This document shows, one piece after another, positions 25,348 to 33,347 of a stretch of 54,966 nt of DNA. The translations under genes and the position numbers were made by a program. The stretch comes from Actinomadura sp. 7K507 (GTDB lineage Bacteria; Actinomycetota; Actinomycetes; Streptosporangiales; Streptosporangiaceae): positions 1 to 54,966 of the forward strand of contig NZ_SMKK01000023.1 of NCBI RefSeq assembly GCF_004348425.1, given 5' to 3'. The number at the start of each line of letters is the position of its first letter. Within the stretch, counting starts at the first letter, position 1. Under the pieces are notes generated by a model. That model saw nothing but the letters and a program-made list of their open reading frames with translations, had not been told where the DNA came from and made no database searches.

Positions 25348-25525
25348 CGCCTACCGGGTTAGCTGACGGGTTCGGGCGTGGAAGTGGCCCTACGGCGGCT
25401 CTCACCGGTCTTTCGGAGAGAGACGCGCCGATTCACCCCGGGTGCCGGAATGCCCGTCCAGGGACGGTCCCTGGACTCCGGCGGATATGGGTCCCCGGTT
25501 CCGCTCGTCGGCGGATTCGGCGCTG
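25348..25525 (-). ncRNA. c-di-AMP riboswitch (ydaO/yuaA class), distal copy
   Basis: Second copy with the same landmarks on the minus strand: CGGGGACCCA (25488-25497), GGGGTGAATCGG around 25430-25437, GTAGGGCCAC, GCCCGAACCCGTCAGC and TAACCCGGTAGGCG ending at 25348. Unlike the proximal copy it has a roughly 50-nt insert between GACCC and GGTGAATC. That insert holds a near-perfect hairpin (GTCCAGGG with CCCTGGAC, 25454-25474). The closing stem uses CGCC near 25522 and GGCG at 25348-25351. A terminator hairpin follows at 25283-25311. The class assignment is from recognised consensus, not a covariance search. Confidence 0.87.
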
Positions 25526-25559
25526 CCGCTGCGATCCTGGGGGCGCGATGGGGCCCGGG

Positions 25560-25902
25560 CGCGGGACCTGTCTCCCGCGTGCGAAAGAGCGGCGCCTGAT
25601 GTTGTGCGGACGGCGGCCCGTCACGGGGCCGTCCGGGGGGCCTGACCGCGGATCCCGCCGTGGCAGCGCTCAGCGCCATGCACGCTGGGGCGTGCGCACG
25701 GGTGGGGCCGAAGCCCGGCCGGTGGTCTGCTTGGAGACCGCCTGCGGCACCTTCGGGCGCCGCGGGAAGGCGACGCGTGGAGCGTGCCGCCAGGGGGGAG
25801 CGGCACGTGGCTCGCGCCGCCGTCACGCGGCGGCTGGATGCGCCGCGTGGGATCGTGGCGCCTGGTGGGCGCCGCGGGGTCACGGCGCTGGAGTGCGCCG
25901 TG
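25560..25902 (-). repeat. Run of about eleven GC-rich hairpins in the CHAP-gene leader
   Basis: The 343 bp hold consecutive short inverted repeats and no convincing gene. Stems lie at 25560-25579, 25608-25634, 25660-25677 (bulged), 25679-25698, 25705-25716, 25724-25739, 25744-25763, 25783-25807, 25825-25848, 25857-25873 and 25881-25902. At 25744-25763 an A:C mismatch on plus is a G.U pair on minus, which favours the minus strand as the transcribed one. It could be a long structured 5' leader upstream of the riboswitches. I do not recognise an RNA family. Confidence 0.5.
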
Positions 25903-25911
25903 AGTGGTGAC

Positions 25912-25939
25912 AAGGTACCAAAGCCCCAAGAGAAGGCAA
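25912..25939 (-). promoter_or_regulatory. Possible promoter of the hairpin/riboswitch leader
   Basis: On the minus strand TTGCCT (25934-25939) and TACCTT (25912-25917) are 16 nt apart, just upstream of the hairpin run. If used, the CHAP gene would have a leader of nearly 880 nt. Confidence 0.3.
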
Positions 25940-25955
25940 ACCCCCCCAAAATCAA

Positions 25956-25984
25956 CAACGGACCAGGTCAACCCTGGTCCGTTG
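25956..25984 (-). terminator. Intrinsic terminator of the NlpC/P60 gene
   Basis: CAACGGACCAGG (25956-25967) pairs with CCTGGTCCGTTG (25973-25984), a 12-bp stem with a 5-nt loop. On the minus strand it is followed by TTGATTTTGGGGGGGTT, an unusually T-rich tail for this genome. It lies about 50 bp after the stop at 26035. Confidence 0.8.
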
Positions 25985-26034
25985 TCGGGAGAGCTCCGTC
26001 GCGCCCTTCACGGGCGCCCCGGGGGGCGGGGACG

Positions 26035-27084
26035 TCAGGGACGTCCGGCGCCGTAGTAGTTGTTCAGGTAGTAGCCGGAGGTGTAGCTCACGACCTCGAC
26101 GTTCTTCCCGGTGCGCGGGGCGTGGATCATCTTGCCGCCGCCCACCACCATGCCGACGTGGCCGAGGCCGCTGAAGAAGATCAGGTCGCCGGGCTGCAGG
26201 TTGCTCTTGTCCACCCGCTTGGTGGCCGCGTACTGGGAGTTGGTGGTGCGGGTGATGCCGACGCCCGCCGCCGCCCACGCCTTCATGGTCAGGCCGGAGC
26301 AGTCGTAGGACCCCGGGCCTTCGGCGCCGTAGGAGTACGGCTTGCCGAGCTGGGCGTAGGCGAAGTCGAGCGCCTTGCGGGCCGGGCCGCTGGCCGGGCC
26401 GTTGTAGGAGCCGCCGGTGCTGCCCGAGCCGCCGCCGGACGACGGCGAGGTCCCGCCGCCGAGCCGCCGCAGCAGGGCCTTCTGCTTGGCGACCTCCTTG
26501 TCCAGCTTGGTCTTCTGGTCCCGCAGCTCCTTGGTCTTGCCCTTCACGTCCTCGTAGGCGGCCTTGGCCTGCGCCTCTTCGCGGCGGAGCCGCTGCGCGG
26601 TCGCGAGGAACTGGGTGAGCTGGGAGCTGCGCGCCTCCGACAGGTGCGACATGACGGCCGACTGGTCCAGGATCGCCTGCGGGTCCCCGGTGCCGACGAA
26701 GCCCGCGACGCCGCCCGTGTCACCGTTCTTGTACGCGGCCGCCGCCATCTGGGCGATCTTGGTCCGCTGCTCCTCGAAGGCCGCCTGCTCCTGCTTGCTC
26801 GACTTGCTCGCCGTCTGGTACTTCTTCTTGGCGATCTTGAGCTTCTCGTTGAGCTGGTTGAACTTCTCAACCTTGTGGCTCATCTGCTCGCCGAGCTTGT
26901 CCAGCTTCTTCTGGACCTGCGCCCTGGTCGGCTGAGGGTCGGCGTGCGCCGCCACCGGAGACGCGAGCGAGACCGTCAAGGTCACACACGCGACGGCCGC
27001 CAGGCGACGGGAGACGCCTCTGCTCGCCGAGCCGCCTCCCCGGCCGCGCTCGTGCGCCGCTTCCCCGATGAGATCATTGGCCAC
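26035..27084 (-). CDS. Secreted NlpC/P60 peptidoglycan endopeptidase with coiled coil
   Basis: 349-residue exported cell-wall hydrolase of the RipA/RipC kind. A signal peptide ends near AAHAD (about residue 47). A long coiled coil (about 52-215, rich in Lys/Glu/Gln) could regulate or dock the enzyme. A Gly/Ser linker and the NlpC/P60 domain (about 235-349) follow, with catalytic Cys in GSYDCSGLTMKAW and His in LGHVGMVVGGGKMIHAP. GTG 27082-27084 is the start. In mycobacteria the gene at this position is ripC (Rv2190c), which has the same domain order. It has its own promoter and terminator. Confidence 0.9.
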   Translation of the reverse strand: MANDLIGEAAHERGRGGGSASRGVSRRLAAVACVTLTVSLASPVAAHADPQPTRAQVQKKLDKLGEQMSHKVEKFNQLNEKLKIAKKKYQTASKSSKQEQAAFEEQRTKIAQMAAAAYKNGDTGGVAGFVGTGDPQAILDQSAVMSHLSEARSSQLTQFLATAQRLRREEAQAKAAYEDVKGKTKELRDQKTKLDKEVAKQKALLRRLGGGTSPSSGGGSGSTGGSYNGPASGPARKALDFAYAQLGKPYSYGAEGPGSYDCSGLTMKAWAAAGVGITRTTNSQYAATKRVDKSNLQPGDLIFFSGLGHVGMVVGGGKMIHAPRTGKNVEVVSYTSGYYLNNYYGAGRP

Positions 27085-27124
27085 GGTCGGTTTCGCCCCT
27101 CTCGTCCACGACGGTCAGCGGATG

Positions 27125-27153
27125 ACATTAGCGATACGCAACAACCGTCACAA
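27125..27153 (-). promoter_or_regulatory. Promoter of the NlpC/P60 gene
   Basis: On the minus strand TTGTGA (27148-27153), a 17-nt spacer and TAATGT (27125-27130) make one of the best housekeeping-type promoters in the window. The start site would be near 27118, 34 nt before the GTG. A palindrome AACCGGTT sits just upstream (27153-27160). Confidence 0.55.
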
Positions 27154-27245
27154 CCGGTTCATCACTCTTGGGCCGTCTTCAAGGAAAATAATCCGCTTTC
27201 CGTGTCGAAATGATCACGGAGTGCAATAATGGAAATTGCAGCCCT

Positions 27246-28523
27246 TTATGACCTGCCGAGGCGGCGCAGCAGGAGCGTCGACGGGCAGGGGCGGGCATTG
27301 GCGCGACGCGCCGCGTCGGCCACCTCCCGGTCCGAGGACACCACGACCACCGCGCGGCCCTGCGGCTCGGCCCGCACGAGGTCGCCGATCAGCTCGTCGG
27401 CGGTCTGCCCGGGACGGCTGAACAGCACCCGGACGCCGCGCGGCGCCGCGATGGCCACCGGCACGTCCAGCTCCGCGCCGTCGAACACGCACGTCACCTC
27501 GGCGCGCGTCTGCGCGGCCAGCCCGCCGAGCCCCGACAGCAGCCGGCTGCGCTGGTCGGCGAGCGGCAGCTCCCCGTACCCGGTCTTGGTGACGTTGTAG
27601 CCGTCCACGACGAGGTGCACGCGCGGCAGCGTCAGCAGCCGGTCGAGCAGCTGCGGGTCGCTGTCGGACAGGGCGCGGCCCGGAAGCGCGCGGTGCGCCT
27701 CCCGGCCGGGCTCCAGGCCGCCGACCGTGTCCGCGGGCCGCCCGATGGTGGACGGGAGCGCCAGCTCCCGGCGGACGCCCTGCGCGGCGTCCAGGAGCGC
27801 GTCGAGCAGCATCCGCAGCCGGACGTCGTCGACGTTGCGTCCTTCGCGCGCGGCCCGCTTGGCGGCCTCCGCGGCGGCCTCGGCCTGGGCCGCGCGGGCG
27901 CGCAGCCTGCGCAGCTCCTTCTCGGACGCGGCGGTCGACTCGCGCGCGGCCGCCAGTTCCCGCTCGGCCTCCCGCGCGACCGCGCCGGCCCGCTCCTCCG
28001 CCGACCGGTACCTGGTGCGCGCCTCGTGCAGCTTGCGGCGCAGCTCCGCCACCTCGCCCTTGGTGTCGCGCAGGTCCGCGCGCAGCCGGTCCACCTCGGC
28101 GCCGCGGGCGGTGCGGGCGGCGGCCAGCTCCTCTTTCAGCGCGGCCACCCGGCGCTCGGCGGCCTCCTCCTCCGAGGCGGTCGCGGAGCGTTCCAGCTCC
28201 TCCCGGGCGGCCTCGACGAGAGCCGTCCACCCCTCGGGACGCAGCAGGTAGGCCAGCACCGCGACCCGCACCGGGTCGGCGGCGGGCGGCACGTCCCGGG
28301 CCTCGACCGCCTCCACCAGGTCGGCCTGCGACTCGCGGAGCGCCTCGGTGACGCGGCCCCGGAAGCCGGAGTCCTTCTCCAGGACCGCCGCGATGTGCTG
28401 CCCGGCCAGCTTGGCGCGCTTGCGCCGCTCGAACCGCGCGAACCGGCGCAGCGGTGCGGGGACCTCGTCGGGGGGCAGCGCCCCGATCAGCTCGGCGGCG
28501 ACCTCGACGACGCTCTGGCGCAC
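27246..28523 (-). CDS. NYN-domain (YacP-like) RNA-associated protein with coiled coil
   Basis: Putative endoribonuclease-fold protein. From the GTG at 28523 it has 425 residues. An alpha-helical N-terminal domain (1-95) with FARFERRKRAKLAGQ is followed by a Glu/Ala/Arg-rich coiled coil (about 100-215). The C-terminal NYN/PIN-like domain (about 290-425) has acidic residues in LVVDGYNVTKTGYG, CVFDGAELDVP and VVVVSSDREVADAAR. The start is uncertain: this GTG lacks a good ribosome-binding site, and coding-like sequence (GRPLPEA directly before it) continues 41 codons upstream to an ATC preceded by GGAAGGAG. The gene is divergent from the DnaQ-UvrC-like gene. The RNA target is unknown. Confidence 0.82.
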   Translation of the reverse strand: MRQSVVEVAAELIGALPPDEVPAPLRRFARFERRKRAKLAGQHIAAVLEKDSGFRGRVTEALRESQADLVEAVEARDVPPAADPVRVAVLAYLLRPEGWTALVEAAREELERSATASEEEAAERRVAALKEELAAARTARGAEVDRLRADLRDTKGEVAELRRKLHEARTRYRSAEERAGAVAREAERELAAARESTAASEKELRRLRARAAQAEAAAEAAKRAAREGRNVDDVRLRMLLDALLDAAQGVRRELALPSTIGRPADTVGGLEPGREAHRALPGRALSDSDPQLLDRLLTLPRVHLVVDGYNVTKTGYGELPLADQRSRLLSGLGGLAAQTRAEVTCVFDGAELDVPVAIAAPRGVRVLFSRPGQTADELIGDLVRAEPQGRAVVVVSSDREVADAARRANARPCPSTLLLRRLGRS

Positions 28524-28850
28524 GGCCTCGGGTAACGGCCGCCCCAGACGCTCTTCCCGGGCATCCTGAGGGGTCGCGCCCTCAGAATGACGCGGCCTCT
28601 CCGCGGATTCCTCGCCACCGGGGGTCGCTTCGGGGCCGCTGTCGATGATCCCGCTCCTTCCGGGCTTCGCCGCCGGTGGGCTGTGTCTTCCCGAGCCGCC
28701 AGCCCCCTAACCAGGGCGGACGCGTTGCCCGGACGGATCGCGCGCCGGGTCACCCCGAGCCACCCGTGCCCCCGCCCGGCGGGACGTGCCGACGCCCCCC
28801 AACCCTAGCGGGCCGGGCTTCTGTCGGTGGCGTCCTCTACGGTCGCGCAC

Positions 28851-30665
28851 ATGACGGCTGCGCACGGTGTCCAGGGGGCCGGTGTCCAGGAGACTCTGGA
28901 CGACCTCGGCACGCCATTGTCCGAGGTCACCTTCGTGGTGGTCGACCTGGAGACCACGGGCGGCTCGGCCGCCGACTCGGCCATCACCGAGATCGGCGCC
29001 GTGAAGGTCCGCGGTGGAGAGGACCTCGGCGAGCTCGGCACGCTGGTCGACCCGGGCGGGCCCGTCCCCCCGTTCATCACCGCGCTGACCGGCATCACCA
29101 CGGCGATGGTGACGGCCGCGCCGCGCATCGAGTCGGTGCTGCCCGCGTTCCTGGAGTTCGCGCGCGGCTGCGTCCTCGTCGCGCACAACGCCTCGTTCGA
29201 CATCGGCTTCCTCAAGGCCGCCTGCGCCGAGCACGGCCACGCCTGGCCCGCGTTCCCCGTCGTCGACACCGTCGACCTCGCCCGCCGCGTCCTGACCAGG
29301 GACGAGGTGCCCAACTGCAAGCTCGGCACGCTCGCCCGCTTCTTCCGCACCTCCACCGAGCCGACGCACCGCGCGCTGGCCGACGCCCGCGCCACCGTGG
29401 AGGTCCTGCACGGCCTGATCGAGCGGCTCGGCTCCTTCAACGTCACCTCGCTCGAGGAGATGCGCGGGTTCGCCAAGGCGCCCACGCCCGAGCAGCGCCG
29501 CAAACGGCACCTCGCCGACGACGTCCCGAGCGCGCCCGGCGTCTACCTGTTCGAGGACGCCTCCGGCGAGGTGCTCTACGTCGGCAAGAGCGGCGACCTG
29601 CGCTCGCGGGTGCGCAGCTACTTCACCGGCTCGGAGACGCGGTGGCGCGTCCGCGAGATGGTCGGGCTCGCCGAGAACGTCCGGACGATCGAGTGCGCCA
29701 CCGGGCTGGAGGCCGAGGTCCGCGAGCTGCGGCTGATCGCCGGGCACAAACCGCGCTACAACCGCCGCTCCAAGTTCCCCGAGCGGGCGATCTGGCTGAA
29801 GCTGACCGTGGAGCCGTTCCCGCGCCTGTCCATCGTCCGCGAGTGCCGCACCGACGGCGCCCGCTACCTCGGGCCGATCTCCTCGCGCAGGCAGGCCGAG
29901 GAGGCCCGGTCGGCGCTCAACGAGGCCGTCCCGCTGCGCCAGTGCACCCAGCGGCTGACGCTCCGGCTGATCGAGCGCGGCCGGGGCCGCGCGTGCGCGC
30001 TCGCCGACATCGGCCGGTGCGGGGCGCCCTGCGACGGCCGGGAGTCCGCCGACGCCTACGCCGTCCACGTTGGGACGGCCCGCTCGGTCATGGAGGGCGA
30101 CGTGCGGCCCGTCGTCGCCGCCGCGCAGGTGCGCATCGACCGGCTCGCCTCCGAGCTGCGCTACGAGGAGGCCGCCGCCCAGCGCGACCGGCTGGCCGCG
30201 TTCGTCCGCGCCGCCGCGCGCGGGCAGCGGCTCGCGGCGCTGTCCCGCCTTCCCGAGCTGGTGGCCGCCCGTCCCGGCTTCGACGGCGGGTGGGAGCTGT
30301 CGGTCGTGCGCTACGGGCGGCTCGCCGCCGCCGGGACGGTTCCGCCCCACGCGCACCCCCGCCCCTACGTCGACGCGCTCATCGCCACCGCCGAGACGGT
30401 CTTCCCGCCCTCGGGCGAGGCGCCCGGCGGCGTGGCGCTCGGCGAGCCGCCCTCGGCGGGCGCGACGGCCGAGGAGATGGAGTGCGTGCTGCGCTGGCTC
30501 GACCTTCCAGGGGTCCGCCTGGTCGAGGTCGGCGGCCCCTGGACGTGCCCGGTGCACGGCGCCGAGGGCCTGCGCGAGTGGATCGACCGCGCCTACGAGG
30601 GGACGGCCTTCGACAGGACGCGCGAGCGGCGTGAGGCGTCCCATCCGAGGGGCGGCCGCCGCTAG
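28851..30665 (+). CDS. DEDD exonuclease fused to UvrC-like GIY-YIG region
   Basis: 604-residue two-part nuclease (relative of mycobacterial Rv2191). Residues about 25-200 are a DnaQ-type 3'-5' exonuclease with Exo I VDLETTGG, Exo II HNASFDIGFL and Exo III THRALADARAT. Residues about 220-600 resemble the N-terminal half of UvrC: GIY-YIG motif PGVYLFEDASGEVLYVGKS, the Cys-rich block CALADIGRCGAPCDG, and a UVR-like helix RIDRLASELRYEEAAAQRD. The combination suggests DNA repair or proofreading, unproven. ATG 28851 is preferred because TACGGT lies 7 nt upstream, fitting a leaderless start; GTG 28827 in frame is an alternative. Confidence 0.86.
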   Translation: MTAAHGVQGAGVQETLDDLGTPLSEVTFVVVDLETTGGSAADSAITEIGAVKVRGGEDLGELGTLVDPGGPVPPFITALTGITTAMVTAAPRIESVLPAFLEFARGCVLVAHNASFDIGFLKAACAEHGHAWPAFPVVDTVDLARRVLTRDEVPNCKLGTLARFFRTSTEPTHRALADARATVEVLHGLIERLGSFNVTSLEEMRGFAKAPTPEQRRKRHLADDVPSAPGVYLFEDASGEVLYVGKSGDLRSRVRSYFTGSETRWRVREMVGLAENVRTIECATGLEAEVRELRLIAGHKPRYNRRSKFPERAIWLKLTVEPFPRLSIVRECRTDGARYLGPISSRRQAEEARSALNEAVPLRQCTQRLTLRLIERGRGRACALADIGRCGAPCDGRESADAYAVHVGTARSVMEGDVRPVVAAAQVRIDRLASELRYEEAAAQRDRLAAFVRAAARGQRLAALSRLPELVAARPGFDGGWELSVVRYGRLAAAGTVPPHAHPRPYVDALIATAETVFPPSGEAPGGVALGEPPSAGATAEEMECVLRWLDLPGVRLVEVGGPWTCPVHGAEGLREWIDRAYEGTAFDRTRERREASHPRGGRR

Positions 30666-30707
30666 GGTGACCGGGTAGACCCGCCGCCCGGAGAGGACGA
30701 CCCCCGC

Positions 30708-31454
30708 ATGGCAATGCCTCTCTACGACAGCCAGCCGGCGAGGCGCGTCCCCTGGGTGACGTACCTGCTGGTCGCGGCCAACGTGGTGGTGTTCCTGCTC
30801 ACGCCGATGTCGAACTTCGCCGCCTGGTACGGCGAGGACAACGTCCGCGAGTGCAACGCGGCGCATTTCCTCTACGAGTACGCCGCGGTCCCAAAGGAGC
30901 TGACAACGGGGGACCAGCAGCCGATGCCGTCGGAGGTCGTGCGGCAGTGCGGGACCGCCGACTTCGACAAGGCTCCCTGGACGTCGGCGTTCACCTCGAT
31001 GTTCCTGCACGGGGACGCGCTGCACCTGCTGGCCAACGTGGTCTTCCTTTTCGCCATCGGCATGGGCGTCGAGGACCGGTTCGGGCGATTGCGCTACCTG
31101 CTCAGCTACCTGCTGTTCGGGCTCGTGGCCGTCTACGGGTACGCCTGGATGTCGCCCGACTCCAGCGGCACGCTCGTCGGCGCGTCGGGCGCCATCGGCG
31201 GGGTGCTGGGGGCGTACATCGTGCTCAACCCGAAAGGCCGCATCACCACCCTGGTCGTGCCCATCGTGGTCCGGCTGCCGGCGTGGGCCGTGCTCGGGTA
31301 CTGGTTCGTCGTGCAGTGGCTGGCGCTGGGCGACGAGCAGAGCAACGTCGCCCGCTCGGCGCACATCTTCGGCTTCCTGGCCGGGCTGGTGTTCGCGGTC
31401 CTCGCCCGCAGGGCCGGCCCGGCCGGCCGCATCGCCGCGCTGAGCCGCGGCTGA
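30708..31454 (+). CDS. Rhomboid family intramembrane serine protease
   Basis: 248-residue membrane protease cleaving within transmembrane helices. Six or seven hydrophobic helices are visible. HGDALHLLANVVFLFAIG carries the conserved HxxxN region, VGASGAIGGVLGAYIVL holds the catalytic Ser in GASG, and SAHIFGFLAGLVFA the catalytic His. An insertion between helices 1 and 2 (about 45-90, with three Cys) is exposed outside. ATG 30708 follows a GAGAGGA element. The gene lies 42 bp after the nuclease gene and before an AsnC-type gene; no substrate is evident. Confidence 0.92.
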   Translation: MAMPLYDSQPARRVPWVTYLLVAANVVVFLLTPMSNFAAWYGEDNVRECNAAHFLYEYAAVPKELTTGDQQPMPSEVVRQCGTADFDKAPWTSAFTSMFLHGDALHLLANVVFLFAIGMGVEDRFGRLRYLLSYLLFGLVAVYGYAWMSPDSSGTLVGASGAIGGVLGAYIVLNPKGRITTLVVPIVVRLPAWAVLGYWFVVQWLALGDEQSNVARSAHIFGFLAGLVFAVLARRAGPAGRIAALSRG

Positions 31455-31475
31455 CCGGCTCCCGGTAGGGTCGGA

Positions 31476-31511
31476 CCGTCGGTTTCTCAGGGGCCGTCGG
31501 ATTCTCAGGGG
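31476..31511 (+). repeat. Two tandem 18-bp repeats before the AsnC-type gene
   Basis: CCGTCGGTTTCTCAGGGG (31476-31493) is immediately repeated with one change (31494-31511). The second copy ends in the ribosome-binding region of the gene starting at 31520. The duplication may be incidental or a paired regulator site. Confidence 0.5.
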
Positions 31512-31519
31512 AGGGTGAA

Positions 31520-31807
31520 ATGGTCACTGCGATCGTGTTCGTCAAGGCCGACGTCGCGCGCATCCACGAGGTGGCCGAGACGATCGCCGCCCTGGACGGC
31601 GTCAGCGAGGTCTACTCCATCACCGGGGAGCACGACCTCATGGCCATGGTCCGGGTCGGCGCGCATGAGGAGCTGAACGACATCATCCCCGGCCGCCTGA
31701 ACAAGGTCCCGGGCATCGTCGGCACCGAGACGCACATCGCGTTCCGCACCTACTCCCAGCACGACCTGGAGCAGGCGTTCGCCCTCGGCCTTCCGGACGC
31801 CGACTAG
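31520..31807 (+). CDS. Stand-alone Lrp/AsnC ligand-binding (RAM) domain protein
   Basis: 95-residue protein consisting only of the RAM/AsnC effector domain (starts [20 protein letters not shown]; contains [19 protein letters not shown]). The DNA-binding helix-turn-helix of full Lrp proteins is absent, so it may bind an amino acid as an oligomer or associate with another regulator. Ribosome-binding site GGGAGGG precedes ATG 31520. It is convergent with trpD; their stop codons share the palindrome CTAG (31804-31807). Placement beside trpD suggests, without proof, a link to amino-acid status. Confidence 0.88.
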   Translation: MVTAIVFVKADVARIHEVAETIAALDGVSEVYSITGEHDLMAMVRVGAHEELNDIIPGRLNKVPGIVGTETHIAFRTYSQHDLEQAFALGLPDAD

Positions 31808-32865
31808 CGCAGGCTCTGGGAGACCTCTACCCAGCGGTCCAGGAGCGTGCTCGCGGCGCCGGAGTCGACGGCGACCGCGGCGCGCTCGTTGGCGTCCCGC
31901 AGCGCCCCGGTGAGGCCGTCCGCGGCCGGCGCGCCGTCGTAGGCCGTGATGAGCGCGGCGGCGTTCAGCAGCACCATGTCGCGGACGGGCCCCGGCCGCC
32001 CGGCGAACGTCTCGCGGGCCACCCGGCCGTTGAACTCCGCGTCGGCGCCGCGCAGGTCCTCCGGCTTGGCCGGCGGGATGCCGAGGTCGGACGGGTCGAA
32101 CGTCGTCTCCGCCGTCGTCCCGTCGCGGACCACCCACACCGTGGAGGTGCCGGTGGTCGTCAGCTCGTCCAGGCCGTCGTCGCCGCGGAACACCAGCGAC
32201 GAGCAGCCGCGCGCGGCGAACACGCCGGCGACGACGCCCGCCATCCGCGGATGGAACACCCCGACCGCCTGGGAGCCGGGCCGCGCCGGATTCGTGAGCG
32301 GGCCGAGGAAGTTGAACACCGTCGGCGTGCCGAGCTCGCTGCGCGTCCGTGCCGCGTGCCGCAGCGCCGGGTGGTAGAGCGGCGCGAAGCAGAAGGTGAT
32401 GCCGAGCTCCGCGGCGACCCGCGCCGTCGCCTCGGGGGAAAGGTCGATGGCGACGCCGAGGTGCTCCAGCAGGTCGGCGGCGCCGCACGACGACGACGCC
32501 GCCCGGTTGCCGTGCTTGACGACCCGGACGCCCGACGCGGCGGCGACCACGGCCGCCATCGTGGAGACGTTGACCGTGTGGGCGCGGTCGCCGCCCGTCC
32601 CGACGAGGTCGGCGATGGGGCCGGGGACGTCCACGGGCGTGGCGTTGTCCATCATGCCGTCGGCGAGGCCGGTGACCTCCTCGACCGTCTCGCCCTTGGC
32701 GCGCAGCGCGACCGCGAAGCCCGCGATCTGCACGTCGGTGGCCTCCCCGGCCATGATGCTGTTCATGGCCCACGCGGTCTCGCCGCTGGACAGCGACTCG
32801 CCCGAGAGCAGGGCGTTGAGGAGCGTCGCCCAGGTGGGGCGCGCGTCCCGCTGCCCCGAGGTCAC
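31804..32865 (-). CDS. trpD: Anthranilate phosphoribosyltransferase
   Basis: Second step of tryptophan synthesis: anthranilate plus PRPP to phosphoribosyl-anthranilate. The 353-residue protein has the PRPP/metal motif [18 protein letters not shown], the [20 protein letters not shown] block, and the later anthranilate-site sequence [16 protein letters not shown] 32863-32865 overlaps the stop of the upstream receiver-like gene (GTGA). The frame is open 64 codons further but that part shadows the upstream gene. No other trp gene is in the window; trpD stands beside ctaE at this place in other actinobacteria too. Confidence 0.95.
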   Translation of the reverse strand: MTSGQRDARPTWATLLNALLSGESLSSGETAWAMNSIMAGEATDVQIAGFAVALRAKGETVEEVTGLADGMMDNATPVDVPGPIADLVGTGGDRAHTVNVSTMAAVVAAASGVRVVKHGNRAASSSCGAADLLEHLGVAIDLSPEATARVAAELGITFCFAPLYHPALRHAARTRSELGTPTVFNFLGPLTNPARPGSQAVGVFHPRMAGVVAGVFAARGCSSLVFRGDDGLDELTTTGTSTVWVVRDGTTAETTFDPSDLGIPPAKPEDLRGADAEFNGRVARETFAGRPGPVRDMVLLNAAALITAYDGAPAADGLTGALRDANERAAVAVDSGAASTLLDRWVEVSQSLR

Positions 32866-33260
32866 AGGACCGGCAGGCGGGTCTCGATGCGCTTGCGCAT
32901 CAGTCCGGCGAGCGCCTTGGCGACGGCCATGGGGTCGAGCGGCAGGCTCACCACGGCGTCGGCGCGCGACCAGGTCGCCAGCCAGCCGTCGTCGCGGCGG
33001 GCGATGACGGCGAGGACGGGCGGGCAGTCGTACACCTCGTCCTTGGCCTGGCGGCACACGCCGAGGCCGCCCGCGGGCTGCGCCTCGCCGTCCACGACCA
33101 GGACGTCGATGCCGCCCTCGTCGAGTCGCTCGACGACGGCGGGCTGCGTCGCCCGCTCGATGAACTCGACCTTCGGGAGGCCGGCGGCGGGGCGGCGCCC
33201 GATCGCCATCCGGATCTGTGCGCGCGTGTTCGCGTCGTCGCTGTAGACGAGAACCTTCAT
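32862..33260 (-). CDS. Degenerate response-regulator receiver-domain protein
   Basis: 132-residue protein with only a CheY-like fold and no output domain. The acidic pair (Asp8, Asp9 in [11 protein letters not shown]) and a possible phospho-acceptor (Asp57 in VLVVDGE) are present. The conserved Thr/Ser of strand 4 reads AVIARRDD, and the Lys of strand 5 reads SLPLDP, so the switch residues are lost. It may act without phosphorylation. ATG 33258-33260 is chosen because GGAG lies 6 nt upstream; an ATG at 33284 lacks one. It overlaps trpD and is divergent from ctaE. The role is unknown; translational coupling with trpD is the only hint. Confidence 0.75.
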   Translation of the reverse strand: MKVLVYSDDANTRAQIRMAIGRRPAAGLPKVEFIERATQPAVVERLDEGGIDVLVVDGEAQPAGGLGVCRQAKDEVYDCPPVLAVIARRDDGWLATWSRADAVVSLPLDPMAVAKALAGLMRKRIETRLPVL

Positions 33261-33347
33261 CGGGCTCTCCGGGGCGGTGCTCATGGACGTGAAGGCTACC
33301 GGGTCGCGGGCCTCGCGGACACGCTCGGGAACCCTAGGAGGGGGGTC

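Noticed and set aside
25359..25958. A 199-codon minus-strand frame and overlapping plus-strand frames across 25287-27213.
   Set aside because: The region is explained by riboswitch landmarks and hairpins; translations are low-complexity and break across the conserved RNA motifs. The plus frame from 25660 also runs antisense through the NlpC/P60 gene.
28707..31364. An 885-codon open frame on the minus strand.
   Set aside because: It lies antisense to the DnaQ-UvrC-like and rhomboid genes, has a low-complexity Arg/Gly/Ala/His composition and no domain. Such frames arise from GC-rich third positions.
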